A stretch of 64,000 bases of DNA from Amaurobius ferox (Eukaryota > Arthropoda > Arachnida > Araneae > Amaurobiidae): assembly GCA_951213105.1 (NCBI GenBank), contig OX578135.1, positions 164,476,750 through 164,540,749 of the forward strand. The letters are read 5' to 3'. The notes below the pieces were generated by a model, which was not told the DNA's origin, searched no databases, and saw only the letters and a program-made list of their open reading frames with translations. The position numbers and the translations under genes are program-made. Positions within the stretch are counted from its first letter, which is position 1. Every line of letters starts with the position of its first letter. Shown here one piece after another: positions 1-11,400 of this stretch.

Positions 1-359
1 GAAAATCAGTCTGCCTGTTCATCATGGGAGAATGGCTGAACGGAATTTAATGAAATTTTGTGGGTATCCTTGGAATAGCTCCACTTATAATTTAGTCCAT
101 GTTTCGAGTTTCTAGGACCAGAGGATGTCTAGATATTAATTAAAAACACACAATTAAACCTTCTATAGAGATAACATTATGGAGACGATATTTTTTCCGC
201 CAATTTATTTGAAGAAAATATCTAATGTATTTATGTAGCAGACGATTTTTATTAAATCTTTTTCAATTTAAAGGTAATAAAGGTATGTATATAAAATAAA
301 TTTCACCGATATTGCATTATTATTATTATTATTATTATGCTATTTTCGGGAATTATTGA
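1..359. other. Unassigned AT-rich sequence
   Basis: I see no gene and no recognised repeat, apart from a short ATT trinucleotide run near 318-338. Confidence 0.5.
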
Positions 360-935
360 TTCGGGGATTATTGATATTTTTAATTTATTGCGTTATTGTT
401 TTATTTTGGCAAAAATTGTTGAAACTCATATATAATTCGTAATACGGATAATCTTCTTCAAATGCACGGGTATATCTTCTAATTTATTAGAATATAAGTA
501 GTACAGGTATATTGGCATATATTTTGACATATATTGCACATATTGTAATCAATTACGGCCTTCTGGTTTAAAGATTACGAGGATTATTGATACTTTCAAT
601 TTATTACGTCATCTGTTTTATTTTGACAAAGATTTTTGAAACACATATTGCAGTATGGGTAATCTTCTACTAACACATGGACATATCTTCTACGACAATA
701 TAAGTAGTATGGGTATATCTTCCAACACAAACGCTTTCATTTTGGCATATATTAGAATTAATTGCAGCCTTTAGGTTTAAGGATTACGGGAATATTGATA
801 TTTTCTATTTATTACTTCATCTTTTTTATTTTGGCAAAGATCTTAGAAACTCATATGTTGTAGTATACGCGTAATTTTCTACTAATCACTGGTATATCTT
901 CTAATTTTTGCGAATATAAGTAGTACGGGTCCCAT
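360..935 (+). repeat. Tandem repeat, about 210-bp unit, three copies
   Basis: Three diverged units start near 365, 581 and 790. Each carries in the same order GATTATTGATA, a TTTATTDCRTCAT-like block, TTTTATTTTGGCAAA, an AATCTTCT block, ATATCTTCTAAT and AATATAAGTAGTA. A single related copy in reverse orientation lies near 26105-26400, so the unit is also dispersed. No coding potential is visible. Confidence 0.65.
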
Positions 936-1224
936 ACAATTTATTGCACTTTTATTTTGCATTTATTGATTCAATTTCATATCTTTTGTTAATTTGTTTA
1001 CAAACGGGACCAGGATGTTTTTATATTCCTTAGATCTGACTGTTTGTTTACTGAGAATAGATATTCTTAAACTTTTTTTGGAGCATTAAATTAAATATTT
1101 TAATAGAATATTTTGATTAACAATGTCATTTAACATACTATAAGAATTTGCACATGATTGTGAATTTTAAGTTTCTTTATACGAAAGTTTCTCCGTACTA
1201 AGAACGGATATACTGCTAATTGAT
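936..1224. other. Unassigned sequence
   Basis: Mostly AT-rich. The first about 80 bases resemble the tail of the dispersed relative of the preceding tandem repeat; nothing else is recognised. Confidence 0.4.
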
Positions 1225-1965
1225 TAATACAATAGATACAATGGGCAATATTTTTGGTTTACAAACTTTTGCTTTTTAAGATCTCTTTAATAACATTAAT
1301 ATTCTAGATCTTTATGATTTAGTTTTAGTCTTATATAATGCATTTATTACTAATAATTCTGATCATATAAAAATTTAAAATTTTCCCAAACTTCTTCACT
1401 TTGTTTTATTTAGCAATTATATTTTTCAGGGTAATAAATTATACTTACAAGTATCTGGAATTCTGCAAGGTGGTTGTAGTAGTAGTATTTCGGTTAATTT
1501 ATATCCTTATCATTCTGAACATATTTTTGCATTAACCGACTACCAAATGTATAGATATGTTAATGATTTGATTATTTTAGTTATAACAGATAATTAATAA
1601 TATTAAATTAGATTTCCAACCAGATAATATGATATTATTGCCTAATGAACTATCCATTAGTAATAGTGTCAGTGTTTTGGATTTAAATCCCAAAATTAAT
1701 TCATCCACTAAAATAGTAACTGATTTATATGATGAAAAAGATAATTTTAATTTTAATATTAATAAATAATTACCATTTAATTCACGCAACTCTGATTGTA
1801 TCGCAATATTATTATTAATCAACCATTTAGAACATTTAGATTATCTAATCATAATTTTCATATTAATATCCTTAAAAATAATAGTAAACCATATAAATAT
1901 CTAGTATATCTAGTGAAAAGTATTATAAAAAAAATTTGAATTAACTAAACATTCTTAAATACATC
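1225..1965 (+). pseudogene. Decayed reverse transcriptase fragment, copy A
   Basis: Conceptual translation in shifting frames gives an RT palm: a motif A-like stretch (FxxxDLFNNINILDL) near 1270-1310, a motif B stretch with QGGCSS near 1465-1485, and motif C YVND near 1555-1567, where the first catalytic aspartate of YVDD is replaced by asparagine. A downstream block reads LYDEKDNFNFNI near 1716-1757. The order palm, YxDD, then a LYDK block is what I know from a class of invertebrate RTs with distant similarity to Penelope-like enzymes; exact family assignment is uncertain. Several stops and frame changes make it a dead copy. It is the empty-site relative of copy B: it lacks the 1.1-kb insertion that splits copy B at the same place (about 1406-1412 here). 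Confidence 0.65.
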
Positions 1966-2012
1966 CTCTTTAATGGTATTATGTATATCTAACATTTTTC
2001 TAGCATATTCAT

Positions 2013-2252
2013 TATTTTTCTCTAATTCATTATTATTCTTTATTTTTCTCTAATTCATTGTTCTTCTCTATTTTTCTCTAATTCATTATTCTTCTTTATT
2101 TTTCTCTAATTCATTATTCTTCTCTATTTTTCTCTAATTCATTATTCTTCTCTATTTTTCTCCAATTCATTATTCTTCTTTATTTTTCTCTAATTCATTA
2201 TTCTTCTCTATTTTTCTCTAATTCATTACTCTTCTCTATTTTTCTCTAAATC
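2013..2252. repeat. Minisatellite, about 28-bp unit
   Basis: Eight to nine copies of a pyrimidine-rich unit (ATTCATTATTCTTCTCTATT followed by TTTCTCTA) with small changes. It lies between the plus-strand RT copy A and the minus-strand RT copy C and truncates the 3' end of copy C. Confidence 0.85.
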
Positions 2253-2496
2253 CAGACCATCCGGATAGAAATCTAATTGTATATTATTTAATTCTGTGGT
2301 ACGCAAATCGAATAATCAACATATCTATAAATTTGAAAATCAGAAGAAGTAAAAAAAATGTTCGCAATGATATAGATACACATTAGACAATATACTACCA
2401 CTACAGCCACCTTGCGGGACTCCACATACTTGTATGTATAAATGATTTACGTGAAAAGTGTAATTATACAAAGTAGAAAAGTTTATGAATTTTTTT
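2253..2496 (-). pseudogene. Reverse transcriptase fragment, copy C (distal half of a minus copy)
   Basis: On the minus strand this carries the motif B region (VPQGGCSGSILSNVYLYH) and then, after frame changes, the stretch TTELNNIQLDFYPD that copy B also has downstream of YVDD. The catalytic YVDD itself is damaged. It continues the minus-strand fragment at 3481-3686: the R1 repeat at 2497-3472, with duplicated flanks, splits one original minus copy into the two pieces. The 3' end runs out into the 28-bp minisatellite. Confidence 0.65.
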
Positions 2497-3472
2497 ACTT
2501 TCCTAATAGTATACATAATGTATAAGGAAATTATTGTAACGGGGTCGAAAATTCGAATTCGAGTTTTCGACGGGAGAGCACGTTTCAATCATCCCTGATC
2601 ACGAATCAAACATTTTTGAAGTGATGTCTGTGTGTGTGTGTGTGAAAGTATGTATGTGTGAGTGAAAGTATGTATGTGTGTGTGAAAGTATGTGTGTGTG
2701 TGTGTCAGTGAGTCTGTGGAGACGATAACTGACGAACGAATGGATCGATTCGAACGAAATTTAGTACAAAAATCACAATCCGTAACACACGGGAAGCCTA
2801 TTGTTTTTATACGCGATCGAATGTTCAGAACTCCCTAAATTTTCGAGTGAAATTTTGAAAAAATCAAAACCGCTAATAAAGTTACGCAAATAGACATTTC
2901 TTATGTAATTTTTTATTAGAAAACGATTGATATAAATTTTAGAACGCTAACATGAACCGTTCTCGAGATATTGCACATTTTTCAAAAAAATTATCAAAAA
3001 GTCATATAAAATAAAAAAAAAATATTTCCTATTGAGAAACATGTTCACTTTTCATATGTAATACCATGCGATAAATTGGGTGACATCATTCTCGTGGAAG
3101 TAGCTCGTTCCATTCAGGAAAAAAGATACTTTGAGTAATACTTTTGTATTTGGACGCCAGTAGTCATTTATCTGCTGTAAGAATAACTTATTTTTCCGTC
3201 CATAACGCTTAGCGAGATTTTGGCGACGAATTTGGCGGAATGTCGGCAACTTGGCGACATATTTAACTGTTGCCAAATTAACAAAAATCTTGCCGAATGG
3301 ATAAAAATGACGCTAAATCAATGAAAATGACGACTCATTGAAGAAAATTCAATATCTTGGAAAGAATATAAGTATCTACTATAAGAATAACATTTTTTTG
3401 TTATTGTAAAAGTAGTAAATTCATTGCATTATATAAGGAAAGTCATGTGTTGTCCACATCAGATTTTTTTAT
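2497..3472. mobile_element. Interspersed repeat R1, complete copy with 8-bp flanking duplication
   Basis: About 976 bp inserted in the minus-strand RT copy. It begins ACTTTCC, ends CACATCAG and is flanked by ATTTTTTT at 2489-2496 and 3473-3480. The first 40 bases can form a bulged hairpin (TATACAT/ATGTATA flanked by TTTCCT/AGGAAA). A GT-rich microsatellite lies at 2628-2705. A second copy with the same termini is at about 29293-30331 and a partial one at 30686-31090. No coding capacity is seen, so it is probably non-autonomous; class unknown. The duplication is T-rich, so its significance is moderate. Confidence 0.6.
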
Positions 3473-3480
3473 TTTAAAAT

Positions 3481-3686
3481 GGTTAGCATGAATAGCAACA
3501 AATGCATTGTAAATTGCTAAAATGACATTATAAATATCTAGAATATTAATATTATTAAAAAGATCTTTAAAATCAAAAGTCTGTAAGCCATAAGTATTAT
3601 CAATTAAATCCAATTTATCAATTAATACTTTACTGCTATCTAGAATAAAATAACCACATCGAGAATGACGAAGGCTGCCATCCAGT
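3481..3686 (-). pseudogene. Reverse transcriptase fragment, copy D (proximal half of the minus copy)
   Basis: On the minus strand this reads through a segment with a DSSKVLIDKLDLIDN-like stretch and a motif A-like stretch TFDFKDLFNNINILD. It is the inverted counterpart of 3949-4150 in copy B, so the two form an inverted repeat around a spacer of about 260 bp. It joins to copy C across the R1 insertion. Confidence 0.6.
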
Positions 3687-4200
3687 TATTTCGAACAAGT
3701 AAGTGTAATTTACTAGCAGTAGTAGAATATACATTATGCCCACTTGTGACTTTTCTAAAATTAATGGGATTCTTACGAAATTTTGGTATTAAAATAATAC
3801 ATGGAAACTTTAAAAATTTAGAGAGTAAATGTAAATCACTATATATATATTAATAATTTTCTGTTTGATCTATTAAGAGAATGTGAATCAGGTTTAAAAA
3901 ATGTATTATTCTTTAAACAATCTATTACTTACTTGTTTGGAAAAACTGAATGACAGCCTTCGTTATTCTCGAAATGATTATTTTATTCTGGATAGCAGTA
4001 AGGTATTTATTAATAAATTGGATTTGATTGATAATATTTATAGTTTACAGTCTTTTGATTTTTAAAATCTCTTTAACAATATTAATAATTTAGATCCTTA
4101 TACTGTCAATTTAGCACTTTACAATACATTTGCTGATGTTCGTGATAACCATATAAAAATAAAATAAAATTCCTTAACTTCTCCACTTTGCATTATTTAA

Positions 4201-5314
4201 CACTAGAGTTACGGAAGCGGTCATTTTGACCGCATAACTACTTTGAGAAACGATTTCTCCAAAACGTCTAATCCCAGCCCATTGGAATTTTATGATTTTT
4301 CTTATTTCAATGGGCTGGGATTATCCGTTTTGGAGGAATCGTTTCTCAAAGTAGTAGTTATGCGGTCATAATGGCCGCTTCCGTCGTTCTAGTAGTCGTC
4401 CAAGTAGTATGGGATTATCCGTTTTGGAGGAATCGTTTCTCAAAGTAGTAGTTATGTGGTCATAATGGCCGCTTCCGTCGTTCTAGTAGTCGTCCAAGTA
4501 GAATGGGATTATCCGTTTTGGAGGAATCGTTTCTCAAAGTAGTAGTTATGCGGTCATAATGGCCGCTTCCGTCGTTCTAGTAGTCGTCCAAGTAGTATGG
4601 GATTATCCGTTTTGGAGGAATCGTTTCTCAAAGTAGTAGTTATGCGGTCATAATGGCCGCTTCCGTCGTTCTAGTAGTCGTCCAAGTAGTATGGGATTAT
4701 CCGTTTTGGAGGAATCGTTTCTTCAAGTAGTAGTTATGCGGTCATAATGGCCGCTTCCGTCGTTCTAGTAGTCGTCCAAGTAGTATGGGATTATCCGTTT
4801 TGGAGGAATCGTTTCTCAAAGTAGTAGTTATGCGGTCATAATGGCCGCTTCCGTCGTTCTAGTAGTCGTCCAAGTAGTATGGGATTATCCGTTTTGGAGG
4901 AATCGTTTCTCAAAGTAGTAGTTATGCGGTCATAATGGCCGCTTCCGTCGTTCTAGTAGTCGTCCAAGTAGTATGGGATTATCCGTTTTGGAGGAATCGT
5001 TTCTCAAAGTAGTAGTTATGCGGTCATAATGGCCGCTTCCGTCGTTCTAGTAGTCGTCCAAGTAGTATGGGATTATCCGTTTTGGAGGAATCGTTTCTCA
5101 AAGTAGTAGTTATGCGGTCATAATGGCCGCTTCCGCCGTTCTAGTAGTCGTCCAAGTAGTATGGGATTATTCGTTTTGGAGGAATCGTTTCTCAAACGAT
5201 TATAATGGCCGCTTCCGCTTTCCTAACGATTATAATGTCCGATAGTTAAGCGGCTATTATGACCGCATAACTAAGAGTTATGCGGTCATAATAGCCGCTT
5301 CCGTCGTTCTAGTG
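4201..5314. mobile_element. piggyBac-like non-autonomous element with TTAA duplication
   Basis: The element is bounded by TTAA at 4197-4200 and 5315-5318. Its ends are inverted repeats of about 38 bp starting CACTAGAG on the left and, read inward, CACTAGAACGACGGAAGCGG on the right, both continuing into GACCGCATAACT. TTAA target duplication with CACTAG termini is typical of piggyBac-superfamily MITEs; the superfamily call is inference, since no transposase is present. The precise empty site is visible in RT copy A, and joining the flanks over one TTAA matches that copy. Most of the interior is a 94-bp tandem array. Confidence 0.8.
4317..5200. repeat. 94-bp tandem array inside the piggyBac-like element
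   Basis: Units start at 4317, 4411, 4505, 4599, 4693, 4787, 4881, 4975 and 5069, with a partial unit from 5163. They are nearly identical; single-base differences are visible, for example near 4456, 4501 and 4723. Each unit contains GTTATGCGGTCATAATGGCC followed by GCTTCCG, an internal version of the terminal inverted repeat, so the element carries many copies of its own sub-terminal sequence. Confidence 0.9.
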
Positions 5315-5940
5315 TTAATAACTATATTTTTTAAGGGAAATAATTTATACCAAGTAGTATTCCAAGTAGTATCAGGATCCCCACAAGATGGATGTAGTAG
5401 TATTATATTGGCTAATTTGTATTCATATCATTATGAACATTATTTTACTTCTTCTGATTTCTAAATTTATATAGATACGTTGATGATTTGATATGTGTAG
5501 TTACTACAGAATTAAATAATATACAAATAGATTTCTATCCGGATATTCTAGAATTGCTGCCAAACAAACCATCCATTACTAAAAATGTTAATTTTCTAGA
5601 CATAAATCTCTGTATTGACCCATCTAATCAAATAATTATAAATCTATATGATAAGAAAACAACTTTTAATTTTAACATTAACTAGTTATTACCATTTACT
5701 TCATGTAATTCAATTCAATTATTTCGCAATATCATTATTAATCAGTTATTTAAAATTTATAGTTTATCTAATAAAAAATTCTATAAATCACACATTAATA
5801 ACCTTATACAAACCAATAAATTACATTATTACCCAATATACTTGTATTTGGTGAATTGTTTAGTAAACAAATTTAAGGTGACTACACATTCTTAAATGCA
5901 TCTTTTATATCAGTCATATGACACGTTTAACTAATTTGTA

Positions 5941-7585
5941 GGATGCTTGTGTGTCTTCTATTTTATGAATCAGTGGGAACGATATCGCAAGAACAGATTG
6001 AGCAATTAAAATAAAATTCGGTACGATATTATTTCAATCGATAATCGTAAATAGGTTCATTGATTTTACGGGGGATCAAACCAGACGATGTTCTTCATTT
6101 GTCGAACAGGAGAAATTCGAAAATGAAGACTTTTTTTTGCCTGATTTTTTGTTCAGTACAAAATCTATAGAAAAGACAGTTCCATTTCCGAACGAAACCT
6201 CCCGTATACAAGGCGCTTCCTAAAATACAATGACAGTCATTTTCCTTGCCACGGTCCGAGAGCAGATGTAAAATAATTACAATCCAAATGAGATTTTTAG
6301 CCTTCATGTCACCGCAAAACAAAGGTCTCCCCTACGGCGAATGTGTCAAGCGGAAATAGCAGTTAAGGTATAGACTGCAAAAAGAGAATCAGGGTATGTG
6401 TATTGTATATATGTATATAATAGAGAAAATATGCTTGTTTATACGTCAAGACTATTTGAACTCTGTGCAGATCTGCGCATTTGGTGACCTGAAGCATTGG
6501 ACAGAAAATCGTCCTTCATTTGAAAATATATATATACTCAGAGCGTCCTTACTGACTCACAGTATAGCTTATAGCATTCTGAGGTTTACGGAGGTCTCAA
6601 GCGAGCTTATTTAATAGGCCCCATCAGAATCGTAAATGCAGTAAAACGTCACTAATCCGAAAATTGGTGATCAGAAAATTAGATTATCCACTGATGTATT
6701 TATGTAAACGTCGGATTGGAATGCACTAAATCTGAAAGAAAATAAATGATATTCAAGAAAGGCCTAATAAAAAATGTGCAAAATTTTGAGAACCTCTGCA
6801 AACATGAGGCCCTAAGCGTTTGCTTGGACTGCTTGAGCCTCGGGGTACTCAAGTGACTTTGGAATATAAGGTCTTCTGTATACACGCTAGGTCTATCTAC
6901 AGTAAAGTGACCATGCCAGATCGAAGAAAAGTGATTGCAGTGCCCCCAGTAGAGAGTCGAAGTTGTTAGAATTAGAAACACGCCATCAATAAATCGAGAT
7001 GGAAAAAATATGTCAATCACAAAGCTGTGTGGTGGAAAAGTATCGAATGAATAGAAATCGCTACTAAATAGGTTACAGAAGCCATTGATTTAACACGCTA
7101 TGGTTATAGGCGGTTTGACATGTTCAGGAATGATACAATAAACAGCCCTTATACACACACAGGAACCTAGTGTGGAGTTTGTTCAAAATGACTTTCGCGG
7201 CGCAATGCATATTTGAATTTGAGAAAGAATATTAACGCGCACTTTGAGAAGCATTGCAGGTGTCATTGTGTTACAGCAAACGATGATGTATGGTCGGTAT
7301 ATATTACCTCATGCGTGTTTTATACGTTCCTGCTGTCGGTACCTATTTATTAGATAGTATTCTACAATTATGTAATTGGCATTTGCCTTCTATCTTACTT
7401 TGTTGCCGAGTTCTTGTTCCTAATTTAAGGGAGCTGCAATTATTTTTATTCGTTGGGACTACTTTTGAATATATCATATAAAATAATAATAAATTAAAAT
7501 TTGGCATGTTCCAGAACAGACTTTACAGCTCTAGTAGTACCCTTTTCTTTCTATCTTCAGCGTAGAAATTAGTGAAATTTTGAAT
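5941..7585. other. No recognisable feature
   Basis: Short open frames here (75 to 106 codons, for example 6095-6322 and 6700-7020 on the minus strand) show no motif I recognise and no splice-compatible partner. I treat the stretch as unannotated intergenic DNA. It ends at the GTACC duplication of the gypsy element. Confidence 0.5.
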
Positions 7586-7590
7586 GTACC

Positions 7591-8405
7591 TGTCCTAAGG
7601 TAACTTCCTTTTTAGGACACGCCCGGTAAGAGAGCGAAGAAGAAAAAAGGCCGTGTGTATTTACAAACATTAATTTATTTACACTATATAAAATATTTAC
7701 AACAAAATTGATTCAAAATATTCAAAATGAAAGTATACCCCTTTAAGATAACCAATAAACAATTACAAACGTATATGTAGTCTCATAGACTAAAATGTGA
7801 AAGATGGTAATTAAAAATTAAATTTAAACAATCCTATGCAATATTTTAAATATCCTTAAATCCGGAGAGAGAGAAGTAAAAAGTACAAATCAGGCACAGG
7901 CCCTTAAATGTGGAACTCACCGAGCATTCGCTGAATGAACAGCCTCTCATGGTTGAGGACAATGCTGCTGGAGTATCTCTCCTCACTCACAACGCCAAAA
8001 CTTCTCCCTGCTCCTCTTTTTCATTCTCAAAAACTCTCTCTCTCCAAGAATTTAAAACACGCCCCTGAGGCGCATACAAACATCCCATTGGATTCAGGGT
8101 CTTAACCCCTTGACCCCAAAGCACCGCCATTGGCTTTAGGCCTTCCAAAAACAAAAAGCCCCTTCTCAAGCCCCTGCGAAACTGATATTCCTTCGGCCAC
8201 CAATTCAAGTCGCCGAGGACCCTATGACCCTTCCGAAAAGGACGTTAAATCTTTCGGTACGAATCCGAGATCCAAAGCAGCTTCGACATCCAGGTTTTCT
8301 ATTTCGAGTGCAGATGGCCGAACGAAAAGGCTGACCCCCAAAATAAATAAGAAGACTCTAGGTCGCATTCCCGAAAATATTGGCTCATGGGTTTACCATG
8401 CGACA
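7591..8405 (-). repeat. 3' LTR of the gypsy element
   Basis: 815 bp, essentially identical to 18148-18962. At the outer end an 8-bp inverted repeat (TGTCCTAA at 7591-7598, TTAGGACA at 7612-7619) can form a hairpin at the very end of the element. A minus-strand AATAAA at 7674-7679 is a candidate polyadenylation signal. Open frames inside (7987-8208 minus, 8130 onward plus) recur in the other LTR and are not genes. Confidence 0.95.
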
Positions 8406-11400
8406 ATATACCTCCATTTCCCCATTAAAAATTCCAAAATCCAAAAATTAAAATTTCAAAAATTTAAAACTTTTTTTTTAAAAAATTTACCATCAAAAAC
8501 ATTAAGCAAATTACCAATGCAATACGCCTTTCCAAAAATTACCTCCATTTCCCCATTAAAACATCAAAAATCCACAAATTTAAAAAATTTTAAAATTAAA
8601 AAATCAAATTAAAAAATTCAATTTTACAAACAAAACCATAAGGCAAAATCAAAATGTGCTGGAGTGCAATCTGCTTTCCTTCCAGCTACTAAAAACTAAC
8701 CTCTGAAAACAGAAGTTTCCTCCTATAGTATAATCAAACACATAGAAAAAACATCATATTGCATATAAAAGACAAAAAAAACAATTGTCAATATAAACAC
8801 AATCCAATAAAATCAAAATATAAAACAAATTGATGAATTCAGGACAACAAATCAGAAAGTCTGTTATTTGTGTTGCACAAGGCTGTACAAAGTCACTCAA
8901 ACTAAATTACTTTTCTCACTGATAATGTTTTTTAGTTCTCCAAAAGTTTATTTCAAATTGTGCACCAGAAGGCAAAAGCATTGGGATCAGGCATCCCTGA
9001 AAATTGTTGTGTATTTTGTTGGCCACTTCTTCTTACAAAAATTATCATACCTGCATACGTTCCTTGTTTATGATAAGTGATTATGGAAAATTACCACTGT
9101 GTAGAAAGTTTATCACCAAAAGTTGTTGTTGATTGACAGCAATGATGAGGAGTGTCTATTCTGTGCACACCCCATAAACACATATTAAAACATTGAACAC
9201 AATGTCCGATGTCTGCCCTTGCGAAATCAAATTGACTGGCATCTGGAACCGTTTGCACTGTAAACAAATAAACACAAAGTTTGATGTGTGGCAGCAATAA
9301 AATAACTGGAATCTGGACCCGTAGAAAAACTGGCACGTGGACAACTTTTCCCAGTATATATAACTGGAACATGTAAAACTGTAGAAAACTGTCCTGTAGA
9401 AAACTGGAAACGTGTAAATGTATGCATTGTAAAACGAGACAGTAGAAATCACGGAAACAGTAGAAAACAGACGGTAGAAATCACAGGAAACGTGTAATTG
9501 CCTGTTCTGTATACAAAGTCTGATACATGGAAATTGTTTATAACGAAAGGCACGTCTGTGGCTATAAATGTTTATACGCCTTGTACTTGGCATAAACTGA
9601 AAAAAAAACTGATGCAAAATGCTCTATAATGGCAAAAATTGCTATCCATTGTGTAGCATATTTCTACATATTTTTGTGACCAATGTGCGTATTGTGACAG
9701 TTTTAACATCAGTACTGAAAAGAACGCAGTCACCCCGCACAATTCCGGACACCGTTCTTTCGTGTGGTATCGTGCACTTTCTGCACCCCGTCCGTAGAGG
9801 AAAAAAACAAACACTGGTGAAATCTTCTGCACCCCGTCCGTAGAGGAAAACCCACCTAGTAATTGTCTCTGTGCTGATCTGAACGACATATCGACATATT
9901 ACAATGCCTTATTCCGTCATCAAAAATTGTTTATAAGGTGTTGGCATGTGCCAACATCCGGTCACCTGCTGACCCGAGATGAAAATTGTTGAAATGAACA
10001 TATCATATGAACATATCATAATGAACATATCATAATGAACATATCATATAGCACCTTCCGTGCGCATCACCTTGGAGTTTACGTGCTGTACAAACTGCTT
10101 CAACAGTATTATGAAAATTTTTTACAAAATACAAAATATATATATATATATAGACTGGCCTTAGTGACGGCAAAGTTACCACCAAGAGACCTAGCCAATA
10201 TGCACTTTATTCTTCTCTCCCTCCGAGAACAAAACATTTTAAAACAAAATGCAAAATTTCTAAATGCATGAACATGAACGTAAAAATGTATAAAATTTTA
10301 CTCTCTTACATATAAAAACCTTACTGCCAAAGGCAACTTTACGTTAAAAAACATGTTTCATATACCATGAAATTCAAAAATTCAAAACCATAAAATATCA
10401 CACAAAATTTTCATAATTAAATTACATGATCTAAACTAAAAATTTTCTATCCAAAGAAAAAAAAAAAAAAATCATCCAACACATTAAAATATCTCATTAA
10501 TTGCAAGTTACAGAAAATTATACATTCCCTGCGAAAAAAAGAATGTTTCCAACCCATTCGAAAATTTTTCATTTAGCTATGTCTAACCCGTCGCTTAAAA
10601 CTTGACTTTATCTCAAAATGACAGTGTCTTACTGCATAAAAAAAAACTCTTTTTTTTTTTTCTTCTTCAATTTATTCTCTAGTCTGTATGAACAAAAAAA
10701 CCAAAATATCTCCCAAACGTGTACCTTTCAGAAAAAAAAAAGCCACACCTCGCAAAATTTTGCCTGATAAAACGAAAATCCTTTTCTTACTTTCGAAAGG
10801 AAAAATTCACCCTAAGTGCTAATATTTTGTTTCACTAAGCAAAATCATCTTATTCACTCATTTCCTCACTTCCTTTATTTTCTTTACAAAAAGGGTTTTA
10901 TCACACTTTTTATTAATACTTTCACCACTTTATGCATTAAGCCTTATTTTCCTCAAATAAACACTAGCCTCACATTAAATATAAATTTTCCCCCTTTTTT
11001 TTTTTTATAAAATGAAATACCATTCACCTTCATTTTTATATCTTATCCAAATTATATATCATGAACATACCACTATCTCACCTTTCTTTCCTAAACTACC
11101 CATAGAAACTAAAAAAAATCTCCATGCGTTCAGAAAATATGCTGGAAACTGTCACTTACAGTACTACGTGTAACGATTTAAGAAAATTATTGTATCCAAA
11201 AATTGATTCCCTTTTGAGCCTCGTCGTAACCTAACAAACCTATCAATTTTCTATTCCGAATAATTTATTAATTTATGTGTGTTTTAACAAAAGTAAAATA
11301 TAAGTGAATGTAGGAAAGTACCCTTTATAGACGATAAAATATTATTGAATAAAAGGTTAAGAGATACAAAAAAAAAATGAAATACTTTTTGCTTATTTAT

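Larger units (their letters stand above)
3691..5940 (+). pseudogene. Reverse transcriptase, copy B, split by a TTAA-flanked element
   Basis: This is the longest RT copy. Before the insertion: an N-terminal stretch (NNFLFDLLRECESGLKNV) near 3850-3910 and motif A (SFDF then LFNNINNLD) near 4050-4095. After it: motif B (damaged, near 5379-5400), an intact YVDD at 5476-5487, then NFLDINL near 5600 and LYDKKTTFNFNI near 5642-5682. Stops and frameshifts are present, for example TAA directly after SFDF. The element at 4201-5314 interrupts it between motifs A and B. The enzyme would copy RNA into DNA for its own element. I recognise it as an invertebrate RT lineage of the FLD/LYDK type, family not certain. 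Confidence 0.65.

Noticed and set aside
2497..3472. R1 as a Helitron
   Set aside because: The ends are not TC and CTRR, and an 8-bp flank duplication is not expected for a Helitron.
4317..5200. CRISPR-like array
   Set aside because: Units are 94 bp with no unique spacers, in a eukaryotic mobile element with TTAA ends.
7987..8612. Open frames inside the gypsy LTR (and the same ones at 18544-18971)
   Set aside because: They are identical in both LTRs, have no recognisable domain and lie in regulatory sequence.
9156..9617. 153-codon minus frame as an env gene of the gypsy element
   Set aside because: No signal peptide, membrane anchor or cysteine pattern of an envelope. The composition follows the GTAGAAA-type repeats.
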